Assembly (NCBI GenBank): GCA_046758845.1
Contig: JBHIBA010000146.1
Span: 1 to 10,813, forward strand
Length of the DNA stretch: 10,813 nt
Source of the DNA: JBHIBA01 sp046758845
Lineage (GTDB): Bacteria; UBA8248; JACPRG01; G963555815
Reading direction: 5' to 3'
Shown one piece after another: positions 5,066 to 10,813 of this stretch. The translations under genes and the position numbers were made by a program. The number at the start of each line of letters is the position of its first letter. Position 1 is the stretch's first letter. The notes under the pieces were generated by a model. It saw only the letters and a program-made list of their open reading frames with translations. It had not been told where the DNA came from and ran no database searches.

Positions 5066-5665
5066 CTAGATCTCCCGCCGGCCTTCCAGCGAGCGGGAAA
5101 GCGTCACTTCGTCGGCGTACTCCAGGGCCGTTCCCACGGCCAAACCCCGCGCGATGCGGGAGACCCGGACGCCCTTCGGCCTCAAGAGCTTCGACACGTA
5201 CGTGGCCGTCGCATCGCCCTCCATGTTGGGGTTGGTCGCGACGATGACCTCCTGAATCCCCTCCGCCCCGACGCGGCGTTCGAGGGAGGCGATGGTCAGC
5301 TCCTCCGGCCCGATGCCGTCCAGGGGGGAGAGGGCCCCCATCAGGACGTGATACCTCCCACGGAACTCCCCGGTCTTTTCGATGATGAAGACGTCGCCCG
5401 GTTCCTCGACGACGCAAACCACCGAGGCGTCCCTGGCGGGGTCCGCGCAAAAAGCGCAAAGCTCTCCCTCCGCCAAACCATGACACCGGGAACAAAACCG
5501 GATCTTCTCTTTCACCTCCCGAATGGCCGCGGCCAGGGCTTCCGCCTCGACGCGGTCTCGCTTCAGGAGATGGAAGGCCATGCGTTGCGCGCTCTTGGGG
5601 CCAACTCCCGGGAGTTTTCGGAGCTCGTTCACGAGCGCCCGGATGGCGGGGAAGGGTTCCAACAC
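5066..5665 (-). CDS. recR: Recombination mediator protein RecR
   Basis: A protein of 199 residues, full length for RecR, which acts with RecO/RecF to load RecA at single-stranded gaps. In order it has the helix-hairpin-helix LRKLPGVGPKSAQRMA (15-30), a four-cysteine zinc finger (C58, C61, C70, C73), a Toprim domain beginning at VCVVEEPGDVF (83-93) with GALSPLDGIGPEEL (110-123), and the C-terminal ATNPNMEGDATATY (143-156) and ARGLAVGTALEYAD (172-185). The start is GTG 5663-5665 or TTG 5660-5662. AAAGGA lies only three bases before the GTG but six before the TTG, so the protein may begin at the second codon. It is the third protein gene of the dnaX-ybaB-recR run, 38 bases after ybaB. Confidence 0.97.
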   Translation of the reverse strand: MLEPFPAIRALVNELRKLPGVGPKSAQRMAFHLLKRDRVEAEALAAAIREVKEKIRFCSRCHGLAEGELCAFCADPARDASVVCVVEEPGDVFIIEKTGEFRGRYHVLMGALSPLDGIGPEELTIASLERRVGAEGIQEVIVATNPNMEGDATATYVSKLLRPKGVRVSRIARGLAVGTALEYADEVTLSRSLEGRREI

Positions 5666-5703
5666 AAATCCTTTCAGGGGGAAACCAAGGAGCGGGACGA
5701 CTC

Positions 5704-6036
5704 TTACATCAATCCGGGGATCTGGATGTTGATTCCGCCGGTCAGCTTCGTCATCTCCTCGGTGACCATATCGCGGGACTTCCGCAGGGCTTCATTGACC
5801 GCCGCCATGACCAGGTCCTGGAGCATCTCGATGTCCTCTGGGTCCACAACCTCTTTCTCGACCTCGATGGAGACGACCTCCTGCTTGCCGGTCACGACGG
5901 CCTTCACCATGCCTCCCCCGGAGGTCCCCTCGATGGTCCGGTTGCCTAACTCCTCCTGAAGCTTCTGGAGGTCGGCCTGAATTTTCTGCGCCTGCTTCAT
6001 CATGTTGCCCATGTTACCGAAAGGACGGGGCATCAT
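5704..6036 (-). CDS. ybaB: YbaB/EbfC family nucleoid-associated protein
   Basis: A protein of 110 residues, the usual size for this small dimeric DNA-binding family, which is nearly always encoded between dnaX and recR. The N-terminal coiled helix (MMKQAQKIQADLQKLQEEL, 12-30), the TIEGTSGGGMVKAVVTGKQEV strand region (34-54), DPEDIEMLQDLVMAAVNEAL (66-85) and the C-terminal GINIQIPGLM are all typical. Two ATG codons stand in tandem at 6036 and 6033; AGGAGG lies seven bases before the first, which is therefore preferred. The gene starts 41 bases after the dnaX stop and is almost certainly co-transcribed with it. Its role in the cell is thought to be nucleoid organisation or gene regulation rather than an enzymatic activity. 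Confidence 0.97.
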   Translation of the reverse strand: MMPRPFGNMGNMMKQAQKIQADLQKLQEELGNRTIEGTSGGGMVKAVVTGKQEVVSIEVEKEVVDPEDIEMLQDLVMAAVNEALRKSRDMVTEEMTKLTGGINIQIPGLM

Positions 6037-6077
6037 CTGGTAGCCTCCTCGGATCTTTCGCTTAGGGGGCGGAAGGC

Positions 6078-7850
6078 TTACACCGCCGGGCTGGGGGGCT
6101 CGCGCCCGGCGCCGCCGGTTTCGCCGAAAATTTCCTCCGCGTCTTGCAAAACCTCCTGGATCAGACGTAAGGCGTCGGCCGTAGGCTCTTCCACCGACGG
6201 GTGTGCGGACCCATGATCGTCGTTCATCGAAGCGGTCTCAGGCATCCCGGAATCCGCAGGCGGAGAGACCGGGACTAGAAGCAGCCTGCTTCTTTCACCC
6301 CAAATGCGCCTGACGCCCTGAAGGATGACCTGCTGGTGGTCTTTCGCACGGTTGAGATTATAGCCGGCCACGCCGACCTTGACCTCGCCATCCCCCACGG
6401 AAACCAACTGGCCTTTCTCTAAGTAATGGACCACCAGCTTCTTCAGGCTCCCGACTTCCTGAAGGAGCCGTTGCCACAGTCGCTGCCGGGCATTGTCATC
6501 GAGGTCGGCCGGAGAGGTTTCCCGGACCCGGTCAGCATTCAGGGGAAGGGATTGCATTTCGGGGGAAGGCGGCGGACTCGTCTGCTGAGCTACCGGCGCA
6601 TCCGCTGCCACAGCCTGGCCCGTTCCCGGTTCCGGGGGTTGGTCCGGGCCCGATTCGGAAAGACCCAGCGCAGCCTCGACCGAACGCAGCTTCTCGAAGA
6701 CCGCCTCCAGGGGAACCACAGGGCGAAGGCTCGCCATTCGCAGGAGCGACATCTCCAGGACCGGTTGGGGGTTCGTGGCGAAGCGGACGTCGCGCTCCAC
6801 GTCCATCGCCGTGCGGAAGCACCGATACAGCTTTTCGCGGCCGAAACGTTCCGCCAGGGCGCGAAGCTCCTGCGTCTCCTCCGGCGTCTGCTCCAACAGG
6901 CCGGAAGTTTCCGCAACCATTTCCGCCACCAACAGGTCCCGGAAAACCCCGATGAGGGAGACACAAAATTGCCTCACGTCCTGGCCTTCCCGGAAGATGT
7001 CCCGGACCACCTCCAGAAGGCCCCGGGCCTCACCCTCAGCAATCATTTCCGCAACTTTCCGGACCACCGTCCCGGCCACAAGGCCGAGGACCTCGGAGAC
7101 CTCCGACTCCCGCAGGGGGCCGCCTTCGTCCCGACCGCCCGCGTACGCCACCACCTGGTCAAACAGGCTCTGGCCGTCCCGCAGGCTGCCTTCCGCAGCC
7201 CGGGCAAGCAAGCCCAAGGCGGCCCCTTCAACGGCGATCCCTTCGCCCTGGGCGATCCGCGCCAGCTGGCCGGCGATGACGCTCGGCGGGAGCCGATGAA
7301 AATCGAAGCACTGGCAGCGGGAACTGATGGTGGGCAGGATTTTCTCGGGCTCCGTCGTCGCGAAAATGAAGATGACGCCCGGCGGGGGCTCTTCCAGGGT
7401 TTTCAGGAGGGCGTTGAAGGCGGGCTTGGAGAGCATGTGGACCTCGTCGATCACATAGACCTTGTACCGGCCGCGGGCGGGGGCGTAACGGACCTGCTCT
7501 CTGAGATCTCGCACGTGATCGACGCCGGTGTGGGACGCCCCGTCGATCTCCAACACGTCGGGATGGCGGTCCTCGATGATCTCCCGGCAGGAGGGGCACT
7601 GGTTACAGGGCTCGGCAGGCAGGGGCTTCCCTTCGGCCTCGGCCTTCGCCCGCACCTCGCAGTTGACGGCCTTGGCGAGCAGCCGGGCAACCGTCGTCTT
7701 TCCCACACCGCGCGGACCGGAGAAGATGTAGGCGTGAGCGACGCGCCCCTTGCGCAGGGCGTTTTGCAGGGTCAGCCGGACGTGGTCTTGACCGATGAGG
7801 TCATCGAAGGACTGGGGCCGGTACTTCCTGGCTGTTACCTGGTACACCAC
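6078..7850 (-). CDS. dnaX: DNA polymerase III subunit gamma/tau
   Basis: A protein of 590 residues, the ATPase motor of the replicative clamp loader. The AAA+ domain shows ARKYRPQSFDDLIGQ (7-21), Walker A GPRGVGKT (45-52), a zinc module with C64, C82, C85 and C88, Walker B VYVIDE (131-136), sensor 1 ATTEPEKI (164-171) and the SRC arginine finger (177-179). A poorly conserved Pro/Gln-rich linker (about 405-445) precedes a C-terminal tau-like domain. The start is GTG 7848-7850 or the next GTG at 7847; AGAGG lies ten bases upstream. No A-rich slippery site of the AAAAAAG type is visible, so a gamma form made by frameshifting is not suggested. It lies 106 bases downstream of the SRP RNA and heads dnaX-ybaB-recR. 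Confidence 0.98.
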   Translation of the reverse strand: MVYQVTARKYRPQSFDDLIGQDHVRLTLQNALRKGRVAHAYIFSGPRGVGKTTVARLLAKAVNCEVRAKAEAEGKPLPAEPCNQCPSCREIIEDRHPDVLEIDGASHTGVDHVRDLREQVRYAPARGRYKVYVIDEVHMLSKPAFNALLKTLEEPPPGVIFIFATTEPEKILPTISSRCQCFDFHRLPPSVIAGQLARIAQGEGIAVEGAALGLLARAAEGSLRDGQSLFDQVVAYAGGRDEGGPLRESEVSEVLGLVAGTVVRKVAEMIAEGEARGLLEVVRDIFREGQDVRQFCVSLIGVFRDLLVAEMVAETSGLLEQTPEETQELRALAERFGREKLYRCFRTAMDVERDVRFATNPQPVLEMSLLRMASLRPVVPLEAVFEKLRSVEAALGLSESGPDQPPEPGTGQAVAADAPVAQQTSPPPSPEMQSLPLNADRVRETSPADLDDNARQRLWQRLLQEVGSLKKLVVHYLEKGQLVSVGDGEVKVGVAGYNLNRAKDHQQVILQGVRRIWGERSRLLLVPVSPPADSGMPETASMNDDHGSAHPSVEEPTADALRLIQEVLQDAEEIFGETGGAGREPPSPAV

Positions 7851-7922
7851 GCAGAGGGCGCCTCTTCACAGAGAGGAGATCGGGGCCAGGGAAGAAAATT
7901 GGTCGTGCACCCCACATTGACC

Positions 7923-7937
7923 GCCGCCTCCGGCGGC
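7923..7937 (-). repeat. GC hairpin between the SRP RNA and dnaX
   Basis: GCCGCC (7923-7928) and GGCGGC (7932-7937) form a six-pair stem with a three-base loop, 20 bases beyond the 3' end of the SRP RNA. No T-tract follows on the minus strand, so it does not look like an intrinsic terminator; it could be a processing or attenuation signal before dnaX. Confidence 0.35.
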
Positions 7938-7956
7938 CTCCAGAACGGTCGGCTCA

Positions 7957-8053
7957 GGCCAGGCGCCCTTGCGGCACACGGGACATGCTGCTTACCGCTG
8001 CTTCCTTCCGGACCTGACGGGGTTCACAGGCACCCGTCGCACAAGACCCGGCC
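7957..8053 (-). ncRNA. ffs: Small bacterial SRP RNA (4.5S type)
   Basis: On the minus strand the segment holds the universal SRP domain IV core GGTCCGGAAGGAAGCAGC (7997-8014) between the two halves of a long hairpin. The ends pair as GGCCGGGT (8046-8053) with GCCTGGCC (7957-7964), eight pairs including G-U. The resulting RNA of about 97-100 bases is the short form without an Alu domain. It binds Ffh and targets membrane and secreted proteins as they are made. The exact 5' and 3' ends are set from the pairing and may shift by a few bases. Its position just before dnaX is a recurrent arrangement. Confidence 0.93.
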
Positions 8054-8066
8054 CTCAACGCCCTCC

Positions 8067-8095
8067 ACTCTAGAGAATCCATCCGTGCGGGACAG
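8067..8095 (-). promoter_or_regulatory. Candidate promoter for the SRP RNA
   Basis: On the minus strand CTGTCC (8090-8095) and TAGAGT (8067-8072) are separated by 17 bases and would start transcription near 8060, a few bases before the SRP RNA 5' end. Both hexamers are only partial matches to the sigma-70-type consensus. Confidence 0.3.
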
Positions 8096-8120
8096 CCGCT
8101 GTGGGGGATTCGGCCCCGCG

Positions 8121-8141
8121 TGTAGCGGATTTCGGGCTACA
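8121..8141. repeat. Small inverted repeat between tRNA-Ser(GGA) and the SRP RNA
   Basis: TGTAGC (8121-8126) and GCTACA (8136-8141) are complementary with a nine-base loop. A GGGG/CCCC pair lies just to the left (about 8103-8117). With no T-tract on the minus strand these are weak candidates for a tRNA 3' processing or termination signal. Confidence 0.3.
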
Positions 8142-8187
8142 GGGCACCGCTAATACCCCGCCTAGCACGACCAACGAAATAAATCTC

Positions 8188-8281
8188 TGGCGGAGAGAGA
8201 GGGATTCGAACCCTCGAGACGGGTTTTGGCCCGTCTACACGATTTCCAGTCGTGCACCTTCAGCCGCTCGGTCATCTCTCC
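8188..8281 (-). tRNA. tRNA-Ser(GGA), CCA encoded
   Basis: The cloverleaf reads on the minus strand: acceptor GGAGAGA / TCTCTCC, anticodon stem CACGA / TCGTG around the loop CTGGAAA (anticodon GGA, 8245-8247), a long variable arm built on ACGGG / CCCGT typical of serine tRNA, T-loop TTCGAAT, discriminator G and an encoded CCA (8188-8190). It decodes UCC and UCU. Its 3' 27 bases are identical to those of the next tRNA-Ser. Confidence 0.98.
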
Positions 8282-8343
8282 AATCATGCCACAGAGAAAC
8301 GGGGGATGTCAGACCATAAGTCCCCTCTGGACTTCCGTGTGCC

Positions 8344-8433
8344 TGGCGGAGAGAGAGGGATTCGAACCCCCGGTACGGTTGCCCGTACAGTAGATTTCGA
8401 GTCTACCGCCTTCAACCACTCGGCCATCTCTCC
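8344..8433 (-). tRNA. tRNA-Ser(CGA), CCA encoded
   Basis: The acceptor GGAGAGA / TCTCTCC, the anticodon stem GTAGA / TCTAC with loop CTCGAAA (anticodon CGA, 8397-8399), a long variable arm (GTACGG / CCGTAC), T-loop TTCGAAT and an encoded CCA (8344-8346) are all present. It decodes UCG. It starts 19 bases after the tadA stop and is followed by tRNA-Ser(GGA) after 62 bases, so the two are likely processed from one transcript. Confidence 0.98.
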
Positions 8434-8452
8434 GCCGCAAAGGCCGACGAAC

Positions 8453-8926
8453 TCACCGGCCGCCCGTTGCGGCTTTCCGGCGCGTTCGAAAAAATTTCTT
8501 CACAAGCGCCGCCGATTCCTCCGCAAGCAACCCCTCCTCGACCTCGACCCGGTGGTTGAACCGCCGATCTCTCACAAGGTCGTACAGGCTCCCGCAGCAA
8601 CCGCCCTTGGGGTCTCGAGCCGCAAACACCAACCGGCCGACCCTCGCCAGGAGGATGGCCCCGGCGCACATGGCGCACGGCTCCAACGTTGAATACAGGA
8701 CGGAACCCGCCAGCCGGGAGTAGCCGTAGGACTCGGCCGCCCGCCGAACCGCCAAAATCTCTGCGTGGGCCGTAGGATCTCCACTCTGCTCGACTCCGTT
8801 CCGGGCCTCCCCGAGGATTCTGTCCCCCAGGACGACAACCGCCCCGACGGGAACCTCATCCGCCTGGGCCGCTTCCTCGGCCAACTCAAGGGCCCGGCGC
8901 ATCCACGACAAGTCGAGGTCAGGCAC
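8453..8926 (-). CDS. tadA: tRNA-specific adenosine deaminase TadA
   Basis: A protein of 157 residues, normal for TadA, which converts A34 of tRNA-Arg(ACG) to inosine so that one tRNA reads CGU, CGC and CGA. The zinc and catalytic motifs are complete: HAE with H54 and E56, and PCAMC with C84 and C87; EVPVGAVVV (24-32) and GYSRL (68-72) are also typical. The start is GTG 8924-8926, supported by the SWMRRALELA segment aligning near the N-terminus of known TadA. No clear ribosome site precedes it; a small GGGA/TCCC hairpin sits there instead. It lies 23 bases after tRNA-Arg(ACG), its expected substrate, and 19 before tRNA-Ser(CGA). It is probably expressed from the tRNA promoter at 9065-9093. Confidence 0.97.
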   Translation of the reverse strand: MPDLDLSWMRRALELAEEAAQADEVPVGAVVVLGDRILGEARNGVEQSGDPTAHAEILAVRRAAESYGYSRLAGSVLYSTLEPCAMCAGAILLARVGRLVFAARDPKGGCCGSLYDLVRDRRFNHRVEVEEGLLAEESAALVKKFFRTRRKAATGGR

Positions 8927-8949
8927 GGCGGGACTTTCCCCTACGGAAG

Positions 8950-9026
8950 TGGCACGCCCTAGAGGACTTGAACCTCTAACCTTCGGATCCGTAGTCCGAC
9001 GCTCTATCCAGTTGAGCTAAGGGCGC
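8950..9026 (-). tRNA. tRNA-Arg(ACG), CCA encoded
   Basis: The cloverleaf has acceptor GCGCCCT / AGGGCGT (G1-U72 wobble), D-arm GCTC / GAGC, anticodon stem TCGGA / TCCGA with loop CTACGGA (anticodon ACG, 8990-8992), T-arm GAGG / CCTC with loop TTCAAGT, discriminator G and encoded CCA (8950-8952). A34 is the expected site of inosine formation by TadA, encoded just downstream. It reads CGU, CGC and CGA after modification. Confidence 0.98.
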
Positions 9027-9064
9027 ACACGGCATCGGAGAAAGATTCCCTCTCAGGCAAAATT

Positions 9065-9093
9065 ATTTTTAGGCCGGGTCTGGGAGATGTCAA
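9065..9093 (-). promoter_or_regulatory. Sigma-70-type promoter for tRNA-Arg(ACG)-tadA
   Basis: On the minus strand a perfect -35 TTGACA (9088-9093) is followed after 17 bases by AAAAAT (9065-9070) within an A/T-rich patch that stands out in this GC-rich region. Transcription would start near 9058, about 30 bases before the tRNA 5' end. Confidence 0.7.
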
Positions 9094-9114
9094 GAAAACT
9101 CCTCGGGACGAGGA
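9094..9114 (-). terminator. Hairpin terminator after the secreted-protein gene
   Basis: On the minus strand TCCTCG-TCC-CGAGGA (9100-9114) is followed by GTTTTC. It lies 102 bases after the stop of the secreted-protein gene and directly before the -35 box of the tRNA promoter, so it would separate the two transcripts. The T-tract is short. Confidence 0.5.
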
Positions 9115-9216
9115 CCTCTCGCGGCGGGCATGTAAATACACCCTGTTGCGCGCGGGTTTTTCGTGTTGCCCCATCCCCGAGCGAAGACTCCCCTCAGCGC
9201 TCAATCGGTTTTGACC

Positions 9217-9837
9217 TTATTGTCTCCGGCCGTTCCAGCCAAGCTTCCAGTCCCTCAAGTTGCTGGTTGTATTCCACCGGCCCCTGAAGGTGCGGCCGTC
9301 CTCTGAAAACTCGAAGATGAGCTGTCCCACTTCCTCAGGGGACGACCAGGTCCCCTCCAGGATGTTACCCTCCAGTGTGCCGTCGATGACGTATCTCGGG
9401 TCCAATCGGTGAAGGCCCTGTACCCGCTTGCCGACCTGGATCAGACTCATGGTGTAGACCCGCTTCTCCCCCCGCCGCCAGTTGACCCACTTCCCGCTGA
9501 GGTCGAGCGGAACCGGCTTGGACGGGGGTTCAGCCCGGGGCGGGATTTTTCGGGCGCGGGGCGCCTCTTCCGCGGGCGGCTTGGCCGTGGACGGGGGCGG
9601 GGCGCGGCGGGTGGGTGCAGGCGTCGTAGGCAGAAGGATGTTGAGGATCTCCCACCAGTCTTTGTCCAGTTGGATCGTCTGTCGAGTCCCGTCTCTGTAC
9701 TCGATGACCATCCTTCGGGCCTCATCGGGGCGTTTCCCTTCCTCCTGAGCGGTTGCGCCGAAGGGCACCGCTGCGAAAATGAGAACGCCCAGAAACCCCA
9801 TTCCAAGCCTTTTCACGGCCATCCTTCCTGGCATCAT
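9217..9837 (-). CDS. Secreted protein with Pro-rich linker and C-terminal beta domain, function unknown
   Basis: About 206 residues from ATG 9835-9837, which overlaps the TGA of the preceding membrane-protein gene (ATGA); ATG at 9834 and 9822 are alternatives. The N-terminus is a signal peptide: basic MAVKRLGMG, a hydrophobic core FLGVLIFAAVPF and a likely cleavage after GATA, before QEEG. A short region (VIEYRDGTRQTIQLDKDWW) follows, then a Pro/Ala-rich linker. The C-terminal 95 residues have strand-like units LSGKWVNW, GKRVQGLH, IDGTLEGNILEGTWS, and DGRTFRGRW, a pattern of small extracellular beta-barrel-like domains that score a G-x-W motif. I do not recognise a named family. Mature protein should be outside the cytoplasmic membrane. 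Coupling to the membrane protein suggests a joint role. Confidence 0.72.
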   Translation of the reverse strand: MMPGRMAVKRLGMGFLGVLIFAAVPFGATAQEEGKRPDEARRMVIEYRDGTRQTIQLDKDWWEILNILLPTTPAPTRRAPPPSTAKPPAEEAPRARKIPPRAEPPSKPVPLDLSGKWVNWRRGEKRVYTMSLIQVGKRVQGLHRLDPRYVIDGTLEGNILEGTWSSPEEVGQLIFEFSEDGRTFRGRWNTTSNLRDWKLGWNGRRQ

Positions 9838-10679
9838 TGGGCGGTGATCCCCCACCACTGCAAGGCCCAGGCGCTTACGCTGATGACGGCGGCATAAAGC
9901 CCGGCCCCCCACTTCCCGAACGCCGCGCCAACCCCTCCGGCGAGAACCCCGGCGCCGCCGAACCAGGGGAAAAAGTGATCGGAAGCGAAGCACAAAAGCC
10001 CCAAGCCGAGGCCGACCCTGGAGGCCAGGATCCCCCGGCGGGACTCCGCGTCTGTCTCCTGGCCGATGGGCTCCATGAAAATCCAGAGGGTCAGCGCGAT
10101 CGCGATGGACCCTTTGACGGTCCCCGTGCCGGGCAGAAAGAGGAGCCAGCCGGAGAGCCCAGTGGCAAATATCGCCGCCGCAGTGGCGACGGACACGACA
10201 CCCAGCCAGCCGACCTGTCTCCAAAGACGCCCTGGGGCGCTCGGCATCGAGCCGAGGATCCCCTCCTCGAATTCCCTGCGCAAAAAGCCGCGCGTCTCCT
10301 TTGGGGCCGGAGCCTGGGCCGGTTCAGCCTCTTCAGCCGCCCCGGCCGCCCCAGCCGGCTCCGCCGACTCAGTGGATTCAGCCGCCTTGCCTTTTCGGCT
10401 CGCGGCCATCGCCTTCCTCAAGACCTGCCATCTGCCGATGGCCAGCCAAAGGCCAAAGAGGTCAACGAACGTCAGGACGGCGATGACCCCGGCGAGCCCC
10501 AGATTGTCCCAGATCGTCCGCTCCGGCACGCGCAAGCCGAAGTATCCCACGACCACCATCCAGATGATCCAGCCGGCGACGGTGACATAGAGTTGAATGG
10601 CCTGCATCGCCGACATGCGGGGGCGTCGCGCGCGCGGCGGCCGAAAGCGGCGCAGGGCGTCCAGGTCTTTGTTGCTCAT
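9834..10679 (-). CDS. Multi-pass membrane protein with Ala/Glu/Pro-rich loop, function unknown
   Basis: A protein of 281 residues from ATG 10677-10679. The N-terminus is strongly basic (RRFRPPRARRPR, 10-21). Hydrophobic segments lie near 27-48, 59-81, 155-181, 188-203, 217-233, 237-255 and 257-277. Between the second and third is a low-complexity loop (ESTESAEPAGAAGAAEEAEP and on, about 100-127). No family motif is recognised. No Shine-Dalgarno sequence precedes the ATG and the frame is open to the window edge, so a longer protein cannot be excluded; however codon use upstream favours a different frame, and an ATG with a basic, membrane-leading N-terminus is plausible. It is followed with a four-base overlap by the secreted-protein gene. 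Confidence 0.68.
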   Translation of the reverse strand: MSNKDLDALRRFRPPRARRPRMSAMQAIQLYVTVAGWIIWMVVVGYFGLRVPERTIWDNLGLAGVIAVLTFVDLFGLWLAIGRWQVLRKAMAASRKGKAAESTESAEPAGAAGAAEEAEPAQAPAPKETRGFLRREFEEGILGSMPSAPGRLWRQVGWLGVVSVATAAAIFATGLSGWLLFLPGTGTVKGSIAIALTLWIFMEPIGQETDAESRRGILASRVGLGLGLLCFASDHFFPWFGGAGVLAGGVGAAFGKWGAGLYAAVISVSAWALQWWGITAQ

Positions 10680-10699
10680 GGGCGGGGGCGGTGTATCGA

Positions 10700-10813
10700 T
10701 CAGGCCGATTCCCGAGGCCAGGAAACCAGACCTCTTGACAAGCTGCGGGTCCTCTCGGAGTCCCGTTCGCGCAGGAACTTCGCCACCGAAGCGCTCCGCT
10801 GCCCTCGGGTGCA
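10700..10813 (-). CDS. Possible C-terminal end of an unidentified protein
   Basis: At the right edge the minus strand is open for 37 codons, ending at TGA 10700-10702. Residues such as SVAKFLRERDSERTRS come from codons mostly ending in G or C, as in the other genes here, and this frame is more strongly G/C-biased at third positions than the other two. The stop lies 20 bases before the membrane-protein start, so it could be the preceding gene of the same operon. Too short to assign a family. Confidence 0.3.
   Translation of the reverse strand, partial: CTRGQRSASVAKFLRERDSERTRSLSRGLVSWPRESA

Noticed and set aside
6078..7850. Programmed frameshift in dnaX producing a gamma form
   Set aside because: I looked for A-rich slippery heptamers in the coding strand and saw none with the required sequence.
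6426..8153. Plus-strand open frame of 575 codons opposite dnaX
   Set aside because: It covers dnaX and the SRP RNA on the other strand; dnaX motifs are complete, so this is a shadow frame.
8187..8369. Identical 27-base segment shared by the two tRNA-Ser genes, as a possible mobile repeat
   Set aside because: It is the common acceptor, T-arm and CCA end expected of serine isoacceptors, not an independent element.
9838..10224. Upstream extension of the secreted-protein frame
   Set aside because: It overlaps the membrane-protein gene in another frame, and the signal peptide places the true start near 9837-9822.
1..10813. CRISPR array, transposon, prophage or toxin-antitoxin module
   Set aside because: No regularly spaced direct repeats, transposase, integrase, capsid-type or toxin-like reading frames were seen on either strand.

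Overview
The window is GC-rich bacterial chromosome with G/C-biased third codon positions. It holds a housekeeping block for translation, protein targeting and DNA repair, flanked by less well understood genes. The gene order tadA - tRNA-Ser - small SRP RNA - dnaX - ybaB - recR is an old arrangement shared by several phyla. The adjacent DUF3090 / SCO1664-type pair is known to me mainly from Actinobacteria and Chloroflexota. A Chloroflexota or similar deep-branching GC-rich lineage is therefore my best guess, but the sequence alone does not settle it. No CRISPR array, transposase, integrase or phage gene is visible.

Left part (1-3642). The window opens with the C-terminal end of a DUF427 protein on the plus strand, followed by a strong hairpin terminator and about 290 bases of hairpin-rich DNA without a convincing gene. 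Next, on the minus strand, come DUF3090 and a PI3/4-kinase-like SCO1664-family protein, read in the order DUF3090 then kinase-like. The pair is bracketed by a 23-base near-perfect inverted repeat. Across a 350-base divergent intergenic region that carries repeat-like elements lies a plus-strand opine (octopine/nopaline) dehydrogenase-family gene. It has a TTG start and has lost both residues of the expected His/Asp catalytic dyad.

Middle part (3643-9093, all minus strand). Reading right to left there is a near-consensus promoter, tRNA-Arg(ACG), tadA, tRNA-Ser(CGA), tRNA-Ser(GGA), the small SRP RNA, dnaX, ybaB/ebfC, recR and a cyclic-amidohydrolase (hydantoinase/allantoinase/dihydroorotase superfamily). 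TadA makes inosine-34 in tRNA-Arg(ACG), so the first two genes of this run are a substrate and its enzyme, 23 bases apart. DnaX (clamp loader), YbaB and RecR are the usual replication/recombination trio. The amidohydrolase is an unusual addition at the end, convergent with the opine-dehydrogenase homologue; the two share a hairpin between their ends.

Right part (9094-10813, minus strand). A multi-pass membrane protein with an Ala/Glu/Pro-rich loop is translationally coupled (ATGA overlap) to a secreted protein with a Pro-rich linker and a C-terminal beta-type domain. Neither has a function I recognise. The last 114 bases probably hold the C-terminal end of another gene on the same strand.
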